DNA from: Verrucomicrobiales bacterium
Lineage (GTDB): Bacteria > Verrucomicrobiota > Verrucomicrobiia > Verrucomicrobiales > DEV007
DNA: 13,909 nucleotides
Direction: 5' to 3'
Assembly (NCBI GenBank): GCA_007123695.1
Contig: SLGN01000368.1
Location: forward strand, 1-13,909
Shown here: piece after piece, positions 1-6,457 of the stretch
Position numbering within the stretch: position 1 is the stretch's first letter
How the letters are laid out: each line of letters begins with the position of its first letter
Notes under the pieces: model-generated
Seen by the model: only the letters and a program-made list of their open reading frames with translations
What the model was told of the DNA's origin: nothing
The model's database searches: none
Position numbers and translations under genes: made by a program

Positions 1-475
1 AAAAAGCATGGGCGGCGGGAGGAAAAACCAGCATGGTGTTCACGCGGGATTCATCGCTCGCGAAAATGTCGAGCACCCTTGGAAGAACCCTCCTTCTCTC
101 TCGCGCCGCGTAGGTGGCTAGCGCATCTGCTTGCGCACCATTTTCGTGTTCGAGCCATCGGGAAACTTCCTCGCATAGCGCAAGGAATTCACCATCGTTC
201 AACTGCTTCGCTCGCTCCAGAAATTCATCCCGAGACCGATGCAGCCAGTCAACATCGTCATGATGGCGCTTGCTCGACCTCAAATCGCTTGTGCCCGCAA
301 TGAACGTAACAGACAAATCTTCATCAAGAGCCTCCGAAACGAAACTTGGTGAAGATTTCGATGTGACTAATTTTGGAGAACTGCCGAATTTAGATGTCTT
401 AATTCGATCAAAGAATAAGGCAAAGAAAATGAGAAAAACTGCGAGAATTGGAAACAACAACCTTTTGTAGTTCAT
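1..475 (-). CDS. Membrane-anchored protein of unknown function, 3' end beyond the window
   Basis: An uninterrupted reading frame starts with ATG at 475-473 on the minus strand and is still open at base 1, giving 158 codons. Residues 5-22 form one hydrophobic segment (LLFPILAVFLIFFALFF) after the basic start MNYKR, so this is a signal anchor or uncleaved signal peptide. Residues 45-158 are charged and look largely helical (for example DEFLERAKQL and LALCEEVSRWLE), probably facing the periplasm. An AAGG sequence lies about 10 nt before the ATG, a workable ribosome binding site. The gene is downstream of the Tat protein gene on the same strand, about 240 bp away. I do not recognise the family. 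Codon use is richer in A/T than in the genes to the right. Confidence that it is coding rests on the open frame, the membrane segment and the RBS. Confidence 0.68.
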   Translation of the reverse strand, partial: MNYKRLLFPILAVFLIFFALFFDRIKTSKFGSSPKLVTSKSSPSFVSEALDEDLSVTFIAGTSDLRSSKRHHDDVDWLHRSRDEFLERAKQLNDGEFLALCEEVSRWLEHENGAQADALATYAARERRRVLPRVLDIFASDESRVNTMLVFPPAAHAF

Positions 476-715
476 GCTTTCGGAACCTTATTAAAATCAC
501 TTGAACAAAAACAAATGATGAGAATGCCGCTTTCACCAACACCCAAACCACCGCCCGCAACCGTCGCTGGATTTCGAGATGAACATAGCCAGCAGGAAGC
601 GAGGCCTAAGGTCGGTAGCGTGCAAAAGAAGGTTCCCAATTGAGAACACCGAGTGATGACAAAGCTCCGAAATATTACCACCCGCAATTACCACCCGCAT
701 CGGCCCAAGTAGGAT
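476..715. other. Intergenic gap between two minus-strand genes
   Basis: I see no convincing gene here. A minus-strand frame from a TTG at 687 runs 71 codons and its stop overlaps the ATG of the next gene (ATGA at 475-472). Its cysteine-rich composition and lack of a ribosome binding site argue against translation. The only clear structure is a 13-bp tandem duplication at 674-699. Confidence 0.4.
674..699. repeat. Tandem duplication of a 13-bp unit
   Basis: The unit attaccacccgca occurs twice head to tail, at 674-686 and 687-699, without mismatch. It lies 17 bp beyond the stop codon of the Tat protein gene. It could be a slippage duplication; no function is evident. Confidence 0.85.
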
Positions 716-1213
716 TCAACCGCCTTCGACGGTATGAATTCTCCTCAGTATTGAGACGTGAATCTTTATGAAATATTTTTGATTGCCAGGTTCGTAATGA
801 ACCGACGCAGTTGGCGTAGACTGAAGCTCGAAACTTTCCAAATGCTGAGGGTCGTTGAATGACATTTTCGGAAGGGCGGTCTGATTACTCCCCGTAGCAT
901 AAAGAGCAGCCATTTTCCACTGAATTGTCGTCATGTCTTGCACAGCGGCACCCCTAGAATTTTCCGCGATTTCTTTCGAATCGTAGTATTGCCAGTCGTA
1001 AGGTCCATTACCCACATAGACATGCGAGCAATCTTCCCTATCATCCGCCCACTCGTGTTCGTCCGAGTCATCCGCATACACAGAGTTTGGATTAAGTGAA
1101 ACTCCGATGACGCTCCCGAATCCGATTGAGGAGGATTCCTTGATAAATCGTCTGCGCGACGGGCCACGGGAGGTGGAGAGCGGGCCATTTTCAAACGGAC
1201 TCGGTGGTGTCAT
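716..1213 (-). CDS. Small Tat-exported protein of unknown function
   Basis: This 165-residue protein begins with a twin-arginine signal: RRRFIK at residues 20-25, a weakly hydrophobic stretch (about residues 29-40), and a plausible signal peptidase site after SVYA (47/48). It should therefore be folded in the cytoplasm and exported by Tat. The mature part of about 118 residues starts with an acidic stretch, has one cysteine, and is rich in aromatic residues (YDWQYYDSKE). I recognise no domain and no cofactor motif, so the reason for Tat export is unclear. ATG 1213 is the only start in this frame before the twin-arginine motif, because a TGA lies in frame a short way upstream. No Shine-Dalgarno is visible, and a promoter-like TTGACA-N16-TACAGT ends only 3 nt before the ATG. 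Codon use is less G/C-biased than in the genes after 2400. Confidence 0.72.
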   Translation of the reverse strand: MTPPSPFENGPLSTSRGPSRRRFIKESSSIGFGSVIGVSLNPNSVYADDSDEHEWADDREDCSHVYVGNGPYDWQYYDSKEIAENSRGAAVQDMTTIQWKMAALYATGSNQTALPKMSFNDPQHLESFELQSTPTASVHYEPGNQKYFIKIHVSILRRIHTVEGG

Positions 1214-1216
1214 GCT

Positions 1217-1244
1217 ACTGTATGCGGTTCGGGTTGGGTGTCAA
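1217..1244 (-). promoter_or_regulatory. Sigma-70-like promoter in front of the Tat protein gene
   Basis: Read on the minus strand, a perfect TTGACA (1244-1239) is followed by a 16-nt spacer and TACAGT (1222-1217), which matches TATAAT at four of six positions. The -10 box ends 3 nt before the ATG at 1213, so transcription would begin at or just inside the start codon. Either the mRNA is leaderless or nearly so, or one of the two elements is a chance match. Confidence 0.45.
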
Positions 1245-1288
1245 GAAGCGGTGTCCCGCTTTGGTGCGCAGATGCGCGGAGAATCTCA

Positions 1289-1308
1289 GGACGCCGCGGT
1301 GCGGCGCC
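1289..1308. other. GC-rich hairpin without T-tract
   Basis: GG-A-CGCCGC, loop GGT, then GCGGCG-CC can form an 8-bp stem with one bulged A. No run of T follows on either strand, so an intrinsic terminator is unlikely. Its role is unknown. Confidence 0.4.
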
Positions 1309-1595
1309 TCCGATTGAACGGCGTTCGTGTTCGCAGCCGCAAAAGCTGATCCGTGCCCTCGGTCCCGCAATGGCTTGGCACGCAAGGTGACAATCCGCCC
1401 TCCCGGCGCGGCTTGGGACGGCTCCCGCACCAAGCGACGCGGGAACCCAACTGCTTGGCACAAGGCGCGGAAACGAGCGCAAAATCGCGAGGCCGAAACC
1501 AAACGGTCCTTGGTGGCCCGCGCGCTGGGTGTAGTTTGACTCCCCACCAACCCGGGCCGAACGCCCCGTGGAATAGTCAGGCCCAGGCTTACACC

Positions 1596-1627
1596 GACCC
1601 GCCGACCCGCCGACCCGCCGAACCGCC
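1596..1627. repeat. Octamer tandem repeat (GACCCGCC)
   Basis: Three exact copies of GACCCGCC (1596-1603, 1604-1611, 1612-1619) are followed by one copy with a single change, GAACCGCC (1620-1627), and then GAC. The unit length is not a multiple of three and the repeat is not in a convincing gene, so it is probably a slippage repeat in non-coding DNA. Confidence 0.85.
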
Positions 1628-1792
1628 GACTGCGGCGCTTGATGGGGACTTGAGTGCGGCGATCATCGCGGTGTCGAATATCCGTAAACTAGAACATAGA
1701 TATCGGGCTGATCGGCGAATCGCAATGGCGCAATCGCGCCATTCTCCAAGAAATTGCGTCAGAACGACTGCCATTGATGAATCGCGGAGTCC

Positions 1793-2259
1793 GTGCCCTT
1801 GGCTGCGGGATTCCTCGCCGCAGGCGGGAGCCTCGTCCGCACGCCGGCTGCGCGCGATGAACTGGCGGCTCGTTCGGTCGTGCCATTTGTTTCCGGGCAC
1901 CTCGACGCTTGCAGGTCCGTGACCGGCGCCATCGGCCTGATCGCCGGGACCGACCACGAGATGATCCGCGGCGGGCGCATGGGCATGTCCAACGTGTGGC
2001 GGTGAGAGAACGCCGACGCGTCCCAAAGCTTCCCTGAGACGCCCCGGTCCAACCCCCTCCGTTCGCAGTGGACCCGAACCCGCCCGACCTCGCCGAACTA
2101 GAACTCGATTGGCATCCGAAGACCGAGCTCGACGGGATCTTGGTGGACGACGACGAAGCCAAGCCGACCGGCGAATGGAACCACGGGGCCGACCTGCTGC
2201 GGCACGTCGAGAACGGCAACGCCCACATCGACGCGGTGCAGATCCTTCCTCTGGACTGA
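1793..2259 (+). pseudogene. Possible decayed gene fragment, frame-disrupted
   Basis: Two neighbouring stretches look coding but lie in different frames. In the frame of 1793, codons from about 1919 to the TGA ending at 2005 are nearly all G/C in the third position and encode a plausible peptide ending in RGGRMGMSNVWR. In the frame of 2068 the stretch to the TGA ending at 2259 does the same; it encodes an acidic, protein-like sequence containing ELDWHPKTELDGILVDDD and KPTGEWNH. Neither part has a clear start codon with a ribosome binding site. I read this as the 3' remnant of a gene broken by a frameshift. I cannot name the family. Two small real proteins, or a chance arrangement, are possible. 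Confidence 0.3.
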
Positions 2260-2404
2260 ACCGGAACGAGTTTCCTTCGCCTCCGCCGAAAGAAAAGTGC
2301 TGCCCCTCGCGGCGATTTGTGCTACACCATCCGCTTTCCCCGTTTCCCCGTCGTCGGAGCCAGAGCTCCGGGCGCGGGCACCATCGAGGGGGCGAGAGGG
2401 CAAG

Positions 2405-3988
2405 ATGCAGAGTTGGTTCACTTTTGAATTGGATGGAGAGAGCTGCCGGGTGGAGCGCGAGTCCGCTCTCAGTACCCTTGCGGCTTTCCTCGCGCGGCTG
2501 GATCCCTGCTTCTCGTCCTACGCCGAGCACGACGCCCATCTCTCGCCCCGGCTCGTGGTGATGGGGCTGCGCGAAGGCGAGCGGCATCGCTTCCGCATCG
2601 TCGATGCGGGCCTGGTGCTGCTACCCATGCTCGCGGGACGACAGATCTGGACACCCGAGGGGATCCGCAACGCCGAGCCCGAGCACCCCGTGAATCTCGC
2701 TTTCCACAAGGACCGCTTCGAATGCTCGGGCGGCCGCCTCGACGCTGTCGTCGCCCTCGCCTTCGAGGGATACTACCGGCCCGACCTGCGGCGGCGCGGC
2801 CAGGTCGGCGACCAGTTCGACGCCATCGCCACGCGCAGCGCGAACGTCCCCGCGATCCGGGAAACCGCCTGCGAGGTCTTCGCCTCGACCGAGCAGCTCC
2901 GCCACGAGGCCGCCCGCCGCGCCGAGCGGCAGGGGCAGGAGAGCTGGGTCTGGACCGGGCGGAAGGACATCTTCGGCGACCGCTTCACCCGCGCCCTTTT
3001 CCAACTGCCCGACGAAGGCCCGCTGCTCTACGTCGACGGGGCCAAGAACCGCTTCCTCCGGCCGGGAAATCTCGTCGAACTGCTCAAGCAGATGCGCGAC
3101 TACCCGGAGGCGACGCTGATCGCCGGCGGCACCGGCACGCCCGCCCGGTCCGCCAAGGGCTCCGCCGACTTGATCTCTCTCGAAGGCGTCGGCGAACTCA
3201 CCTCGATCGAAACCAGCGAGGAATCCTGGGAAATCGGCGCCGCCGCGTCGCTCACCCACGTGGCCGAACACATCGGCCGGGAATGCCTCGCCTTCAACAA
3301 GGCCCTGCGCCGCTTCGCGACGAGGCCGGTCCGCAACCGGGCCACGCTCGGGGGCTGCCTCGCCGCAGCCTGGCCCGCAGGCCAGCTCGCGCCGCTGCTC
3401 ATGGCCCTGAACGCGCGCGCCCGCCTCCTCTCGGCCGACGGCGAGCGCGACGTGCCGCTTTCGCAGTTCTTCGTCGGCGAAGGGCGCACCCTGCTCCAGC
3501 CGGGCGAGCTGATCCGCTCCATCACGCTGCCCCGCGCCACCGAGGCGGCTCTCGCCGCACGCGGCAGCACCTCGCAGATCAACGACGTCTACCTCGCCGC
3601 GCCGCGCCGCACCGCCTGCACCCCCTACGCCACCGCCGCCTTCTCCATCGAATTCCGCGAGCGCCGCATCGTCAAGGCCCGCCTCGCCTACTCCGGCCTA
3701 GGTCCCGTCCCCCAGCGCGCCCGCGAGGCCGAGGAATTCCTCGCCGGACGGACTTGGGGCGAACGGACCGTGGTCGAGACCCTGCCCGTGCTGCTGCGCA
3801 GCGTGGAGATCGCGCCGCCGGTCCCGGGCCGCATCGACGCCGGCTACCTCAGGCAGCTCGTCGGAACCCTGTTCCAGAAATTCCATGTGCAGCACCCGAG
3901 CCCCGAAAGCCAGCGCCCCGAGGGATTGACGGCCACCTCGGAATTCGCCAAACTCGACGAATCCTTCTACGAAGTTCCCCGGAACTGA
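2405..3988 (+). CDS. Xanthine dehydrogenase small-subunit-like flavoprotein lacking Fe-S ligands
   Basis: This 527-aa protein has the layout of a molybdenum hydroxylase XdhA subunit. A beta-grasp ferredoxin-like part (about 1-90) and a helical second Fe-S part (about 90-160) are followed by an FAD-binding domain (about 208-378) and a C-terminal flavoprotein domain (about 390-497). The FAD part is well kept: LIAGGTG (238-244, normally AGGTD), VRNRATLGG (309-317) and LQPGELIRSITLP (364-376). The N-terminal part keeps fold landmarks (LLPMLAGRQIWTPEGI, EHPVNLAF) but has only C14, C35, C107 and C156. The usual C-x4-C-x2-C...C and C-x2-C...C-x-C ligands are gone: QCGFCTPG is replaced by ECSGGRLD, and the CRCTGY position by a cysteine-free stretch. 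Neither [2Fe-2S] cluster can form. ATG 2405 follows AGAGGG at suitable spacing; an in-frame start at 2297 would add a non-homologous, low-complexity leader. It is probably the first gene of a four-gene operon. Confidence 0.87.
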   Translation: MQSWFTFELDGESCRVERESALSTLAAFLARLDPCFSSYAEHDAHLSPRLVVMGLREGERHRFRIVDAGLVLLPMLAGRQIWTPEGIRNAEPEHPVNLAFHKDRFECSGGRLDAVVALAFEGYYRPDLRRRGQVGDQFDAIATRSANVPAIRETACEVFASTEQLRHEAARRAERQGQESWVWTGRKDIFGDRFTRALFQLPDEGPLLYVDGAKNRFLRPGNLVELLKQMRDYPEATLIAGGTGTPARSAKGSADLISLEGVGELTSIETSEESWEIGAAASLTHVAEHIGRECLAFNKALRRFATRPVRNRATLGGCLAAAWPAGQLAPLLMALNARARLLSADGERDVPLSQFFVGEGRTLLQPGELIRSITLPRATEAALAARGSTSQINDVYLAAPRRTACTPYATAAFSIEFRERRIVKARLAYSGLGPVPQRAREAEEFLAGRTWGERTVVETLPVLLRSVEIAPPVPGRIDAGYLRQLVGTLFQKFHVQHPSPESQRPEGLTATSEFAKLDESFYEVPRN

Positions 3989-4028
3989 AGCCGCGCCCCC
4001 CGGCCACTCCCCGGCGAAGGCACGGCCC

Positions 4029-4033
4029 GGAGG
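4029..4033 (+). promoter_or_regulatory. Ribosome binding site GGAGG
   Basis: GGAGG lies 9 nt before the ATG at 4043 and supports that start. A second ATG at 4038 is followed at once by CGA TGA, a two-codon frame that overlaps the true start and is probably meaningless. Confidence 0.7.
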
Positions 4034-4042
4034 CACCATGCG

Positions 4043-6451
4043 ATGAGCGAAGCAGAACTAGAGACAGCCCCCCAACCCGAATCCGGCGATCCCCCCGCTC
4101 CTCGCGAGACCTTCGCCGAGCGGCTGCGGCGGCGGCGCGAGATGCTCTCGAACTCCAGCGAGGAACGGGTCTTGCCCTCCTGGCAGGCGCGGGCCCGCAC
4201 CCTCGTCGCCCTCGTCGTCGAGAGCCCCCATCCCTGCGCCACCATCACGGGCCGCGACGCCGCCGACGCACGGCGCCTCGAGGGAATCGAATCGATCCTC
4301 TTCGCCGACGACATCCCGCCCTTCCGCAACTCGCTCGGGCCCGACTTCTCGGGCGAGCCCCTGCTGGCCGAAGACGAGATCTCCTACCTCGGCCAGCCCG
4401 TCGCCCTCGTCATCGGGCGCGACGAGGCCGTCTGCCGCGAGGCGGCGTCGCTCCTCAGGATCGACTACCATTCCCAGCCGGCCATCGCAGGCATCGACCA
4501 TGCCCTGGCCGTAGCCAGCTTCCACGAGCCTCCCCGCACTTGCGAGCGGGGAAAGGTGGCCGAAGCCCTCGAGGCCGGAGACCGCCGCCTCTCCGGCGGA
4601 TTCCTGCTGCCGCCGCAGGAAGTTCCCCTCTCCGGCCCGCCCCGGATCCGGGTCTCCCCCCGGCGGCGCGGTGGCGGCTATGTGGTGGAAGCCAAATCCC
4701 TATCCCCCGGAGCGATCCGCACCGCGGTGGCCCGGGTCGCAGGCGTTCCCGAGTCCGAGGTACAGGTCGAGGCCATGCCCCTCGCCGGGGCCAGCGACGC
4801 CTTGGAGCTCGAGCCGGCGCGGCTCGCCATGCTTGCGACGCTGGCCTGCACGGCCTGCGGCACCGCCGTCGAACTGAGGGTTGCCAGTCCCGCCTCCCCG
4901 CTGGTGCGGGGGCTGCGGCATCCGGTGATGGCCGAGTTCGACGCCGCCTTCGACGCGGAGGGCCGCATTTCCGCGCTGGACCTCAAGCTCCACGTCGATG
5001 GCGGCAGCTTCCCGGCCGATTCGGCCACGGCCATGGACCGGGCCGCGCTGCACGCCGACTCGGTCTACGCGGTGCCGAACCTGCGCATCGTCACGCAGCT
5101 CTGCCGCACCAACCGGCTCGTCTCCTCCTCCCTGCCCGCCGAAGGCTCGGCCCAGGGCGCCTGGGCCATGGAGGAAGTCGTCCGCCGCATCGCCGCCACC
5201 CTCGGCCTGGAGGCGCGGGCCGTGCGCGAACTCAACTTCTACCGCGAGGACGGCGCGCTGAACTCGGCCCCCTGCGGACAGCCCGTCCACGCCGGCTCCA
5301 TCGCCCGCGTCTGGAACCAAGTGCTGCGCCGGAGCGACTTCGAATCCCGCGCCGCCGAAATTGCCAAGTGGAACCGGCGCAATCCCTGCTACAAACGGGG
5401 CATCGCAGCAGTACCGGCAAAATTCGGACTCGGCGACCCACGTCCCGAACGGGATGCGGCGGGAGTTCTCGTGCAAATCCTCGCCGACGGCTCCGTCGTC
5501 GTGCGGGTCGGCCTGCTCGACGTGAACGACGGCCTGCACAACCAGATTCGGGAAGAGACCGCCACTCGGCTCGGCATCGAAGAGGATTCGGTGCGCGTCG
5601 TCCTCAACGACTTCGAAGTGCTGCCCCGCTCCACCCCCGTGATCGGTGCGGACGCCGCCGGCCTCGTCCTCAGGGCCATCGCCGACGCCTGCTCGCGCCT
5701 CCAGACCCGGCTCAGGGAGGTGGCCTTGCAGCTTTTCGCGGCCCGCGGCCAAACCGAGATCCAAATCGAGGCGATCCGCTTTTCCCAGGGATTGGTCGGC
5801 ACCGACGTGTCCCCCCGGAGTCCTCTCGACTTCCGCGAAGTCGTCGAGGGCGCCTGGCGCAAGAGGGTCAATCTCGTCGAGGCGGGCTACCACCGCACCC
5901 CCAACCTCTGGTGGGACCACGAACTCGGCGCAGGCTGGCCCTTCTCCGCCTTCACCTACGCCGCCGCGGTGGCGGAAGTGCAGGTGGACGCCTTCACCGG
6001 CGAGGTCCAGATCCTGCGGCTCGACCTCGCCCACGAGGGCTCCCCCTCCCCCGCCCAGGGCGACCGGGACTTTGCCCAGGCGATGCGGGCCTTCACCCTC
6101 GGCGCGGGTTGGATTCTTTCGGAAACGCCCCCGCCGGAGGAAAGCGGACCGGCCTCCTCCCACGGCCCGCCCGAAGGCGTCCCCGCCTTCGCCGACGCTC
6201 CCTTCGAGGTCGTGCACGACCGGCTCCGCCCCCTCGGCGACGCCGCCTCCCTTCCCGGCGACCCCTGCGCCGAGGCCCCCGTGCTGCTCGCCTTCGCCGT
6301 TCGCGAGGCCCTGCTCGACGCTCTCGTCCACTTCGGCCTCAAGCCGGAACTCGGGGTCGAGGTCGGCGTCCCGGCCACGCCGCCCACCGTGCTCGCCGCG
6401 CTGCGCGAGATCAGCAAACGCCAGCGCGAAGCGCAGGCACCGGCATCCTGA
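4043..6451 (+). CDS. Xanthine dehydrogenase large-subunit-like protein lacking most molybdopterin-site motifs
   Basis: This 802-aa protein follows the molybdopterin-binding subunit (XdhB/CoxL family) from end to end. Landmarks are DDIPPFRNSLGP (89-100), YLGQPVALVIG (115-125), DGRISAL-like EGRISALDLKLHVDGGSF (306-323), the RRSDFESRA stretch (429-437), RGIAAVPAKFGLG (452-464), WPFSAFTYAAAVAEVQVD (632-649) and LAHEGSPSPAQGD (662-674). The cofactor and active-site motifs are mostly missing. The GGGFGGKE loop is replaced by PLAGASDALE (246-255), FRGFGGPQG by SLPAEGSAQG (363-372), and GTEMGQG by GLLDVNDG (490-497). The position of the catalytic Glu (GEPP) seems to keep E744 in AEAP, and Gln-Glu at 192-193 survives from GGQEHFYLE. 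An N-terminal extension of about 40 residues carries a charged helix (FAERLRRRREML). It is probably a non-enzymatic partner of the upstream flavoprotein, 54 nt away; a strongly diverged enzyme is the alternative. Confidence 0.86.
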   Translation: MSEAELETAPQPESGDPPAPRETFAERLRRRREMLSNSSEERVLPSWQARARTLVALVVESPHPCATITGRDAADARRLEGIESILFADDIPPFRNSLGPDFSGEPLLAEDEISYLGQPVALVIGRDEAVCREAASLLRIDYHSQPAIAGIDHALAVASFHEPPRTCERGKVAEALEAGDRRLSGGFLLPPQEVPLSGPPRIRVSPRRRGGGYVVEAKSLSPGAIRTAVARVAGVPESEVQVEAMPLAGASDALELEPARLAMLATLACTACGTAVELRVASPASPLVRGLRHPVMAEFDAAFDAEGRISALDLKLHVDGGSFPADSATAMDRAALHADSVYAVPNLRIVTQLCRTNRLVSSSLPAEGSAQGAWAMEEVVRRIAATLGLEARAVRELNFYREDGALNSAPCGQPVHAGSIARVWNQVLRRSDFESRAAEIAKWNRRNPCYKRGIAAVPAKFGLGDPRPERDAAGVLVQILADGSVVVRVGLLDVNDGLHNQIREETATRLGIEEDSVRVVLNDFEVLPRSTPVIGADAAGLVLRAIADACSRLQTRLREVALQLFAARGQTEIQIEAIRFSQGLVGTDVSPRSPLDFREVVEGAWRKRVNLVEAGYHRTPNLWWDHELGAGWPFSAFTYAAAVAEVQVDAFTGEVQILRLDLAHEGSPSPAQGDRDFAQAMRAFTLGAGWILSETPPPEESGPASSHGPPEGVPAFADAPFEVVHDRLRPLGDAASLPGDPCAEAPVLLAFAVREALLDALVHFGLKPELGVEVGVPATPPTVLAALREISKRQREAQAPAS

Positions 6452-6457
6452 CCCGCC

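Larger units (their letters stand above)
1245..2404. other. Long gap without a convincing intact gene
   Basis: Open frames here on both strands are rich in Arg, Pro, Gly and Ser and overlap each other, as expected of non-coding GC-rich DNA. Visible structures are a hairpin (1289-1308), an octamer repeat (1596-1627) and a coding-like but disrupted stretch (about 1793-2259). The last ~145 bases are the leader of the next operon. They include a 6-bp hairpin CGGAGC-CAGA-GCTCCG at 2355-2370, about 35 nt before the ATG at 2405. I found no tRNA, CRISPR array or complete insertion sequence. Confidence 0.5.

Noticed and set aside
472..687. A 71-codon minus-strand frame whose stop overlaps the next ATG
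   Set aside because: It starts with TTG, has no ribosome binding site, crosses the 13-bp tandem duplication, and has an odd Cys/Ser/Gly-rich composition.
2297..2404. Upstream in-frame start for the small-subunit-like protein
   Set aside because: It would add 36 residues unlike any XdhA start. ATG 2405 has an AGAGGG ribosome binding site and begins directly with the beta-grasp strand.
1214..2404. Possible tRNA, CRISPR array, riboswitch or insertion sequence in the gap
   Set aside because: I looked for a tRNA T-arm (GGTTCGA-like), regularly spaced repeats, terminal inverted repeats and transposase motifs, and found none.
1589..2587. A 332-codon minus-strand open frame across the gap
   Set aside because: The sequence is Arg/Gly/Pro/Ser-rich without domains and overlaps the XdhA-like gene start on the other strand. 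It is probably chance.
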